From the NCBI GenBank assembly GCA_016195395.1, contig JACPZR010000146.1, positions 1 through 5,816 on the forward strand: 5,816 nt of DNA. Direction: 5' to 3'. The stretch comes from Spirochaetia bacterium (GTDB lineage Bacteria; Spirochaetota; Leptospirae; Leptospirales; Leptonemataceae). Made by a program: the position numbers and the translations under genes. Positions 1 through 5,816 of this stretch are shown here, piece after piece. Below the pieces are notes generated by a model. That model ran no database searches. It was given only the letters and a program-made list of their open reading frames with translations, and was not told the origin of the DNA. The stretch's first letter is position 1, and the number at the start of each line of letters is the position of its first letter.

Positions 1-195
1 AACAAGGGACATCTGCCACGCGTGGCGGACATCATGTCGCAGCACGGTTTCCGCATGGTGGAACAAGAACCGTACTACCGCACCGTTTTCGCCACGTTCG
101 TGGCGGACCACAGGCCGGTGCGTGAGGAACTGATCAAATTGTTTGCGCAGGTGCGGCAGGTTGTGGACCAGGAAGTAGAAGCCTCACGGAGTTGA
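1..195 (+). CDS. C-terminal end of an unrecognised protein (5' truncated)
   Basis: An open frame runs from the first base of the window to a TGA at 193-195 and gives 64 residues. It has no visible start, so it is the 3' end of a gene that begins outside the window. The segment is mixed alpha/beta and charged. It contains GHLPRVADIMSQHGF, then a strand-like stretch ending TVFATFVADHRP, then an amphipathic helix, EELIKLFAQVRQVVDQEVEA. The order helix, strand, strand, helix and the GHLxRVAxIMxxHGF pattern loosely recall an ACT-type regulatory domain, but the fit is weak and I do not assign a family. No membrane segment is visible. The gene converges on the minus-strand signalling cluster, with only two bases between the stop codons, so it is probably not part of that operon. 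That the frame is coding is supported by the absence of stops, bacterial-looking composition and the tight abutment of the two stops. The function is unknown. Confidence 0.6.
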   Translation, partial: NKGHLPRVADIMSQHGFRMVEQEPYYRTVFATFVADHRPVREELIKLFAQVRQVVDQEVEASRS

Positions 196-197
196 AC

Positions 198-1943
198 TCA
201 GCGGCCGTTCGAAAGAAATTCCGCGGCGGCCATCCCGAACAGCTCTCCCTGGGAATAGTCAATCCCCAGCTCCAGTACTTTCGCCTGCACTTCTTCCGAG
301 TGCACGTATTCGGCCACGACCTGTGCCCCACAGCTGTGGGCAAAGCCCGTGATGGCGCGGGCGATCTGGTAGCTTCGTTCTGAAGTGGGAAGCTGTTTGA
401 TGAACGTAGCATCGATCTTTATGAGGTCAGGAGCAAGGTCCAATACACTTACGAAATTTGAGTAATGGGTTCCGAAATCGTCGATGGCAATGCGGCAGCC
501 CAGTGTTCGGAGCGCCTCCATCATTGCCATCCCGGCCGGATTTTCCAGCGTGTTGATGTCCTCAAGGACTTCAAAGATAACGTTCCGGGCCGGCATCCCG
601 GTGGCATCCATGGCCCTCGTCACGGTTTCAAGGAGATTCCCCCGTTTGAAGTCGTGCACAGAGAGATTGAGGCTCACCGACAGGCCCGACGCGGCGGCTT
701 TGACAAAAGACTGGAGGACCATCGTTTCTGTGAGAAGGTGCCCCATGCCCATGCGCTGCACAGCAGACAAGAAGAAGGCGGGTGTGAACACTTCACCCCC
801 CACAACCATCCGCGCCAGTGACTCATAACGTTCGATCCGGCCGGTCTTGTTGTCCCGGATCGGCTGAAAGTGCGGCACAAATCCGCCGTTCCCTATGGCT
901 TCCACCACACGCCGGGAGCGTTTGAGGTTTTCCCGGAACTTCTCTTCCGCATGATGGTCGTCCAGAGACCCGCCGATGGCCACAAAGCCCTGGCCCCGGA
1001 TGGCGCGTAGCACAATGTCCGCCTTCTTTAGAATGTCCGGCGCATCCCTTGTAACCAGTCCTGTAGAAATGTTCAGGTAAACGACAATATCGCTGACACG
1101 GATGGGCTCTGACTCCATCTTGTTTTGGATGAATTCCGCAATGTCTTCCGTGCGCCCTGCCACGGGGGAGGCGACGATGAATTGATCTGAAGAGTACCTG
1201 TAGGCCTTCTCTCCCGCGATGAGGAAGCCGCGGATGAGGTCTGCAAATGTGCGTAAAACGTTATCCGCCACCTCGGCCCCGTACCCGTAGCTGACTTCAC
1301 TCCATGCCTCGATGTTCAAACATAAAAGATCCACAGCTGCATTCTTCAGTAAGTCCACTTCCAGTTGATATCGGTTCCCAAGGCTCGTCAATTGGTCCGT
1401 CAGGGATTCACGCATGAACGCATGCGTGCGACGGTCCACCTCGTCTTCCAAGGCGCGGTTCTGGCTTTCCATCTGCCGGGTCAGGAGTCGGATTTCCAGG
1501 AGATTGCGGACACGGGAAACCAGCTCTGCGCGGTTAAACGGTTTGTCTAAGTAGTCACGCGCTCCGCACTGAAGGGCTTTGGTTTTGAGGTCCTGCTGGC
1601 CTGCGGCCGATATGACGAGGATGGGATGGAAAGGGCGTTTATCCGCCTCGAGCGCGCTCATCACGGCAAAGCCGTCAACCTCCGGCATCATGAGATCAAG
1701 AATCAAGAGATCGGGGTCGGTTTCGCGCGCTATGCGTATGCCCTCATCCGGGCTGTTTGTGGACATCAGGTTTTTGTAACCCTCATGAGCGAGGATTCTC
1801 TCGATCAACTCCACATTGGCTTTCTGGTCATCCACGACGAGAATACGCGCGTTTTGGAAGTCCAGAGTCATACGGCGGCCCAGCTTTGCGGCAGGCTTCA
1901 TGGGCTGCAAAGAACAATTCGCACTGCGTTCCAGATTTACCAA
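198..1943 (-). CDS. Response regulator with REC, degenerate GGDEF and EAL (c-di-GMP phosphodiesterase) domains
   Basis: Cytoplasmic response regulator predicted to hydrolyse c-di-GMP to pGpG under phosphorelay control; numbering is from the longest frame, 581 residues. The REC domain (about 32-153) has the acidic pair D38/D39, phospho-acceptor D83 in ILDLMMPEVDG, switch S112 and K134 in DKPF. A helical linker follows. The GGDEF domain (about 178-330) opens with the usual DQLTSLGNR-type motif but reads SSDQF at 251-255. Its first metal Asp is N210 and there is no RxxD inhibitory site, so it is probably not a cyclase. The EAL domain (about 345-578) keeps E374 (ESL motif), N426, E458, E461, D488/D489, K509, E545 and Q565, so activity is plausible. 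Odd residues are H493 in DDFGTHYSN and H548 in AEYVH. The start is unsure. The longest frame uses TTG at 1943 without a ribosome-binding site; ATG at 1901 or 1871 is also possible, and 1871 leaves the short N-terminus usual for REC proteins. It is the last gene of the cluster, 28 bases after the upstream stop if TTG is used. Confidence 0.93.
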   Translation of the reverse strand: MVNLERSANCSLQPMKPAAKLGRRMTLDFQNARILVVDDQKANVELIERILAHEGYKNLMSTNSPDEGIRIARETDPDLLILDLMMPEVDGFAVMSALEADKRPFHPILVISAAGQQDLKTKALQCGARDYLDKPFNRAELVSRVRNLLEIRLLTRQMESQNRALEDEVDRRTHAFMRESLTDQLTSLGNRYQLEVDLLKNAAVDLLCLNIEAWSEVSYGYGAEVADNVLRTFADLIRGFLIAGEKAYRYSSDQFIVASPVAGRTEDIAEFIQNKMESEPIRVSDIVVYLNISTGLVTRDAPDILKKADIVLRAIRGQGFVAIGGSLDDHHAEEKFRENLKRSRRVVEAIGNGGFVPHFQPIRDNKTGRIERYESLARMVVGGEVFTPAFFLSAVQRMGMGHLLTETMVLQSFVKAAASGLSVSLNLSVHDFKRGNLLETVTRAMDATGMPARNVIFEVLEDINTLENPAGMAMMEALRTLGCRIAIDDFGTHYSNFVSVLDLAPDLIKIDATFIKQLPTSERSYQIARAITGFAHSCGAQVVAEYVHSEEVQAKVLELGIDYSQGELFGMAAAEFLSNGR

Positions 1944-1971
1944 ATACTAACAATGGCAGCGCCTAACGCTG

Positions 1972-3462
1972 TTAAGCAATAGCGGCACGCGAAGCCGACG
2001 GAGCCAGCGCGCCCGGCGACTCATCGCGTGGATCAATGACCGTATAGATGTTCTTAAGTTCCGTGGGCCTCGCAGCCTGTGTCCCGGCGGGCGTACCCGC
2101 CATGTCAGGCCCAATCAGGATGTCGTATTCGCTCGCCAGGGTGCGTTCCATCAAAATCTGCGCAGTACTCACGGCGGGACCCAGAATCGTATACTCCATC
2201 CGGCGCACGGACCCAATGCTTCCCGCGAACACCCCGCCGTACGCGAGTCCCATTCCAACACGGAGATTCTGCGTCAACCCCTCCGGCCGGACGTCATTGA
2301 AGACACGCATATAGCGGCGGATGTCCAGAGCGCACTCCAGCGCGTCGTCCACGTCCGTTCCGGAGGACACGGGGCAGCCGAACGTTATCAGGATCGAGTC
2401 GCCCAACACACGATTGACGGAGCCCCGGTGCGAGTATACCAGATCCAAAACGTCTGTTGAGAAGTCGTTCAACAGTTCCGCAAAACGCTGCGCCTTGAGT
2501 GCGTTGAGAATCGGAATCGAATCCTTCAACTTCAGGTAAATTACCGCTGCCCGCGAGGTGACGCTCTTGAGCGGGGCTGCGTCCTTTTCTGTGATGCGCT
2601 CCACCAATTCTTCCGGGAAGTAGCGCGACAGGAGTTCTCGATCACGCTCCAACCTTTCATTCTTTTTCGACAAGGCCGATTCCTGCGTTTTCAGCTGCTC
2701 AATGGTACTCAGGTGGCCTGATACATCCGTCAGCGAGCCTGCGATTCTCACAACTGTGCCCGAGTCGGAAAATTCAGCCACACCACGTCCCATCATCCAG
2801 CCGTACGTGCCGTCTCGATGCTTCATCCGGTGGTAACAGGAAAATACCGGAGCCTCGCGCTTCAGATAACGTGCGAGAGAATGTTTAAATTTGGGCAGGT
2901 CCTCAGGGTGAACCCTGTTGAACCATTCATCCATGCTGTCCCCGATTTCCGAATTTGCATAGCCAAGCAGGGCTTTCCAGCGCTGCGAGAAGTGTGCGCG
3001 TTTTCTCCGGATGTTCCATTCCCAAAGGCCGTCGTTGGAGCCGCGCATGGCCAGGATAAAACGTTCATCATCAAATGGAAACATGGGAGAACCGCCCCCA
3101 ATGGAGCGGCCGCGGATGATTCCCACGTAGCCGCCGATGGCGCCCTGGTCGTCGCGCCAGATCACGGCATCCAGCGTGCAGAGCAAGGTCTGGTTGGAGC
3201 TTGTTTTGAGCCGGATGTCAAAGTTCCTGACCGCGCCGTTGGACTCGATCTCATATGTGAAACGCCTGCGCTCAGCGGGGAGTTCGTACGTGGACTCCAC
3301 CGCACGGTCCATCAATGCCTCTCGGGTCAGCCCCAGCATCTGACAAAGGCTTTTGTTGACGTCCAAGAATCTGCCGTCCGTGGTTGAAATGTACATTCCC
3401 GCCTGGCTGTCGAGAAATAACGTCCTGTAGACGTTATCCGGTACGTTAGGCTGTGCGCTCAC
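1972..3462 (-). CDS. PAS-PAS-coiled-coil protein with a class III adenylate/guanylate cyclase homology domain, probably a pseudocyclase
   Basis: Soluble sensor-like protein of 496 residues with no membrane segment. PAS 1 (about 10-118) contains MYISTTDGRFLDVNKS. PAS 2 (about 132-249) is of the PAS_3 type, with DGLWEWNIRR, the HPEDLPKF helix and a PAC-like end. A coiled coil (about 250-280) leads into LSRYFPEELVERI, the hinge usual before class III cyclase domains. The cyclase domain spans about 298-478. Ungapped alignment of its first strand and helix by eye puts K311 (YLKLKDS) where the first metal Asp belongs. The second metal Asp, D355 in RVLGDSILITFG, is kept. The substrate-base Lys is R351, while T425 (EYTILG) sits at the other base-reading position. 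The transition-state Asn and Arg of the usual VNxAxR motif are S432 and I436. Cyclase catalysis is therefore unlikely; a ligand-binding or dimer-regulating role is an inference. The GTG start overlaps the upstream TGA (GTGA), implying translational coupling. The C-terminal tail is low in complexity and Ala/Pro/Ser-rich. Confidence 0.92.
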   Translation of the reverse strand: MSAQPNVPDNVYRTLFLDSQAGMYISTTDGRFLDVNKSLCQMLGLTREALMDRAVESTYELPAERRRFTYEIESNGAVRNFDIRLKTSSNQTLLCTLDAVIWRDDQGAIGGYVGIIRGRSIGGGSPMFPFDDERFILAMRGSNDGLWEWNIRRKRAHFSQRWKALLGYANSEIGDSMDEWFNRVHPEDLPKFKHSLARYLKREAPVFSCYHRMKHRDGTYGWMMGRGVAEFSDSGTVVRIAGSLTDVSGHLSTIEQLKTQESALSKKNERLERDRELLSRYFPEELVERITEKDAAPLKSVTSRAAVIYLKLKDSIPILNALKAQRFAELLNDFSTDVLDLVYSHRGSVNRVLGDSILITFGCPVSSGTDVDDALECALDIRRYMRVFNDVRPEGLTQNLRVGMGLAYGGVFAGSIGSVRRMEYTILGPAVSTAQILMERTLASEYDILIGPDMAGTPAGTQAARPTELKNIYTVIDPRDESPGALAPSASRAAIA

Positions 3463-5816
3463 GAAGCGTCACCATCCCGGCGGGGCAGGGGAAGCGTGAC
3501 TCTAAATTCGCAGAGAGTCCCCGGTCTATTGCGGAAAGCGATGCGGCCCCCCAGACTTTTCACGATATCTTTGACGGCATCCAGTCCCACACCCCGGCCC
3601 GCTGTCATCGTCTCTTTCCCTGCCGTAGAGAACCCCGGCGAAAATACCAGAGAGACCAATTCACGGTTGGAAAGCGAGGCTGCGGCTTCCTTCGACACGG
3701 CTCCTGCGGAGACAGCGGTGCGTCGTACGGCTTCAAAATCAAAACCGCGCCCGTCGTCGGAGTACGTGATCTGTACACCTCCCGTGCCGCGGCTGAGGCT
3801 GATGCTTATGACTCCTGCGGGCGGCTTGTGAGCGGCCAGCCGCTCTTCTGTGGATTCAATTCCGTGCGCAACGGAATTGCGGATCAACTGAATCAGCGCC
3901 TCCCGCACCGGCCGTCCCAGCGCCTCCGGCAGCTTCAGGAAATCAAAATCGACGGTATCGAGTTCCAGCTGCTTACCATGTCTCGACGCCAGCCGGTCTA
4001 CGAGTTTTTGGAGCGAAGGGAGCAGCGACGCATTTCCATTGGACCGCCCCGACGTAAAAGAGTTCTGGAACGCAGCCACGCGGGAAAGAATCCCGTCGAG
4101 CCGGTCATGGAGCTCCTTGAATGCCCGAAACGTTATGCTAATCGGCAGGAAATCTTCCGGGCCAATGTCCGGCCGTCCCTTCACCTCGCTGATCTGCTCC
4201 TCGAAGGCATGCGCCTGCTCCGCGATGAAATCAAGGCCCAGCGTATCCGCGTCCCCTTTCAGAAGATGGACGGCACGCAGGATCTGATCCAGGCAGGCTG
4301 CGTAATCCCTAGAATTGGATTCCAAGACTTCGTTGACCGAATCCAACCCATAGAGAAAGGACTCCATGAACTCGGCCAAGAGCGCGGGCTCAATCTGGAT
4401 AACTTTGGAAAAGAGCTCCATCTCAGAGCGCTGGGAATCGCGTGTCTCCTTGAACTCCATGGCCATCTTCTTCTGCTGGGTAACGTCTCTGACGATTACC
4501 AGAAGCGACGCGACGCGGTCGCCTTTCATCACGCGCTTGAAAAAGAACTGGGCAAACTTGGCGGCAAAACGCCCGTTATGAAGGTCAATGAGCAGTTCAG
4601 CCTCCGTCAATGGATTCAATCGAAGGATCGTCTGCGCGTTGGTATTGGCGTCAAACATCAGCCGGAGAAATTCAGAGACCGCCTCCATTTTCGACTCCGG
4701 CATCCGGGCGCGCAGGAGCTGCGCAAAGTTCTTCCCCGCCAAGCCCATTTCTTCAAAGATAGTTTCGAGCGCCTGTGAATAGTGCGGCCCAATGTTTCCG
4801 GAGGCGTCAATGAGGAGGAGTCCATCGCTCACGTTATCCAGGATGTTCACGTACTCGCTCCGGGCCACCAGGTTCTTTTCCAGGCTGTCGAGGAGGTTGT
4901 TGTAGCGGTCCGCTATCTGGCCCACCTCTGTAAACGGTTCCACGGGCGCGCGGAGCGTCAAATCCCCGGTTCTAGCCTGTTCCTCCAGCGTCCGGTACAA
5001 GTCGTACATCTCTGTGGACGCCTTGTGTTCCACAACGTTCAGACCAATCGCTTCCTCTTCGGGCCCTACACGGATGGGATGAATACGGTTCAACGCGGCG
5101 ATGGCAATATACGCGACAACAAAGGCGAAGAGGCCCGAGGCCAGCGCTCCTCCGGCCTGTATGAGAATCTGGTGCTCGCGGGATAGTCCAGTCTTCAGGA
5201 GCGCCGGGTCGCCAAAGATTCCCACCGCAAGCGTTCCCCATAAGCCTGCTCCCAAATGCACCGGGATTGCGGTGACCGCGTCATCGATCTGACGCGAATC
5301 AAGGAACCACTCGAGCGCAAGCATCACAATTCCACCCACCGCGCCGATGACCACACTCTGCCAAGTGTTCACGTACGCGCACGCAGCCGTCACCGCCACG
5401 AGCCCGGCGATCGCCCCATTCACCACAAGACTGACGTCAGGATAGCCGCGGAGCCGCCAACCGATCAAGAGTGTTACCACGAGTCCCGCAGCTCCCGCAA
5501 GCGTTGTGCGCATGATGATTGCGGGGACGTCGTTATTGAGGCTCAATGTGGAACCGCCATTGAAGCCGATCCATCCGAACCACAAGAGAATTGCGCCGAT
5601 CACAGATGTCTGAAGATTGGAGCCCGTGATGCGGTTAACGCTGCCGTCATCGTTGTAGCGGCCCATCCGCGGGCCCAGTATGAAAAGAGCCGCAAGCGAG
5701 ATCACCCCTCCCGTTTGGTGCACCACTGTGCAGCCCGCAAAGTCAATGAATCCCAGTTTTGCAAGCCAGCCGGTGGGTTGTCCTTCAAAGGATCCTCCCC
5801 ACACCCAGTGGCCTAC
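3459..5816 (-). CDS. Ammonium transporter (Amt) domain fused to HAMP, PAS, Hpt and CheA-type histidine kinase domains (5' truncated)
   Basis: Inner-membrane ammonium sensor kinase. The frame stays open to the window edge, so about 140 N-terminal Amt residues are missing; 785 are visible, numbered here from the edge. The Amt domain (about 1-258) has several membrane segments. It keeps counterparts of E. coli AmtB W148 (W6), D160 (D25), the twin pore histidines H168 and H318 (H33, H187), and F215 and S219 in WFGWIGFNGGS (F85, S89). The pore thus looks intact. A HAMP-like region (about 262-316, PFTEVGQIADRYNNLLDSLE) is followed by a PAS domain (about 318-447). The Hpt domain (about 468-583) carries the phosphorylatable H517 in AVHLLKGDADTLGL. 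The CheA-type ATPase domain (about 594-778) has N box LIRNSVAHGIES, G1 DDGRGFD, GFSTA and G2 GRGVGLD. There is no clear CheA P3 dimerisation domain and no CheW-like P5, so it is not an ordinary chemotaxis kinase. Q643 replaces the usual N-box His. Its likely partner is the REC domain encoded two genes downstream. Ks-Amt5 of Kuenenia stuttgartiensis is a known Amt-kinase precedent, but I do not recall this Hpt/CheA arrangement in it. Confidence 0.93.
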   Translation of the reverse strand, partial: VGHWVWGGSFEGQPTGWLAKLGFIDFAGCTVVHQTGGVISLAALFILGPRMGRYNDDGSVNRITGSNLQTSVIGAILLWFGWIGFNGGSTLSLNNDVPAIIMRTTLAGAAGLVVTLLIGWRLRGYPDVSLVVNGAIAGLVAVTAACAYVNTWQSVVIGAVGGIVMLALEWFLDSRQIDDAVTAIPVHLGAGLWGTLAVGIFGDPALLKTGLSREHQILIQAGGALASGLFAFVVAYIAIAALNRIHPIRVGPEEEAIGLNVVEHKASTEMYDLYRTLEEQARTGDLTLRAPVEPFTEVGQIADRYNNLLDSLEKNLVARSEYVNILDNVSDGLLLIDASGNIGPHYSQALETIFEEMGLAGKNFAQLLRARMPESKMEAVSEFLRLMFDANTNAQTILRLNPLTEAELLIDLHNGRFAAKFAQFFFKRVMKGDRVASLLVIVRDVTQQKKMAMEFKETRDSQRSEMELFSKVIQIEPALLAEFMESFLYGLDSVNEVLESNSRDYAACLDQILRAVHLLKGDADTLGLDFIAEQAHAFEEQISEVKGRPDIGPEDFLPISITFRAFKELHDRLDGILSRVAAFQNSFTSGRSNGNASLLPSLQKLVDRLASRHGKQLELDTVDFDFLKLPEALGRPVREALIQLIRNSVAHGIESTEERLAAHKPPAGVISISLSRGTGGVQITYSDDGRGFDFEAVRRTAVSAGAVSKEAAASLSNRELVSLVFSPGFSTAGKETMTAGRGVGLDAVKDIVKSLGGRIAFRNRPGTLCEFRVTLPLPRRDGDAS
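3469..3473 (-). promoter_or_regulatory. Shine-Dalgarno-like site for the PAS-cyclase gene
   Basis: On the minus strand GGTGA lies six bases before the GTG start at 3460-3462. It matches part of the AGGAGGTGA complement of the 16S rRNA 3' end. It sits inside the last codons of the upstream kinase gene and supports the GTG start that overlaps that gene's stop. The match is short, so the call is tentative. Confidence 0.4.

Noticed and set aside
1..195. Assigning the truncated plus-strand protein to the ACT-domain family
   Set aside because: The resemblance is only a short GHLxRVAxIMxxHGF pattern and a plausible order of secondary structure; the residue match is too weak without a profile search.
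1957..1971. Small inverted repeat (5-base stem, 5-base loop) just after the pseudocyclase stop codon
   Set aside because: The stem is too short and no T-run follows on the minus strand, so it does not support a terminator or attenuator; this much pairing is expected by chance.
2530..2532. Reading D314, three residues after K311, as the first metal aspartate of the cyclase domain
   Set aside because: With K311 at that position the helix up to LLNDF aligns without a gap and with the usual spacing to the LN pair. Using D314 would need a three-residue gap. The Asn and Arg losses stand either way.
2818..3387. A 189-codon open frame on the plus strand, opposite the PAS domains
   Set aside because: It is antisense to two clear PAS domains and has no motif of its own; it is a shadow frame.
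3459..4415. Calling the kinase a chemotaxis CheA
   Set aside because: Hpt and CheA-type ATPase domains are present, but there is no CheW-like P5 domain, no clear P3 dimerisation domain and no chemotaxis gene nearby, and it is fused to Amt.
3453..4778. A 441-codon open frame on the plus strand, opposite the kinase gene
   Set aside because: It is exactly antisense to the Hpt and ATPase coding region. Its translation is rich in Arg, His and Gln with no recognisable domain, while the minus strand encodes clear kinase motifs. High GC explains the lack of stops.

Overview
The window comes from a bacterium of moderately high GC content, judged by eye, with dense gene packing. It probably has a Gram-negative-style signalling repertoire, with a phosphorelay, class III cyclase and c-di-GMP domains together. 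I cannot assign a phylum from the sequence.

Layout: the first 195 bases hold the 3' end of a plus-strand gene I do not recognise. The rest is a minus-strand cluster of three signalling genes, read from right to left. It opens (3459-5816, its 5' end outside the window) with an ammonium-transporter (Amt) domain fused to HAMP, PAS, Hpt and a CheA-type ATPase domain. Next comes a PAS-PAS-coiled-coil protein with a class III nucleotide-cyclase domain (1972-3462), overlapping the first gene by 4 bases. Last is a response regulator with REC, GGDEF and EAL domains (198-1943), whose stop lies 2 bases from the stop of the convergent plus-strand gene. There is no RNA gene, CRISPR array, insertion sequence or repeat that I can support, and no gene-free stretch longer than about 30 bases (about 100 bases if the third gene starts at its inner ATG).

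How the genes may work together (inference): the Amt domain senses or conducts ammonium and passes a signal through HAMP and PAS to the attached kinase. The kinase phosphorylates its own Hpt histidine, which hands the phosphoryl group to the REC domain of the third protein and so controls its EAL c-di-GMP phosphodiesterase. Two of the nucleotide-enzyme domains look catalytically dead. The cyclase has lost one metal aspartate and the transition-state Asn and Arg, and the GGDEF domain reads SSDQF with other key residues changed. The EAL domain keeps essentially all its metal and catalytic residues. The cluster therefore looks like an ammonium-to-c-di-GMP-breakdown relay with a pseudocyclase PAS protein between sensor and effector. 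This is the most interesting content of the window.
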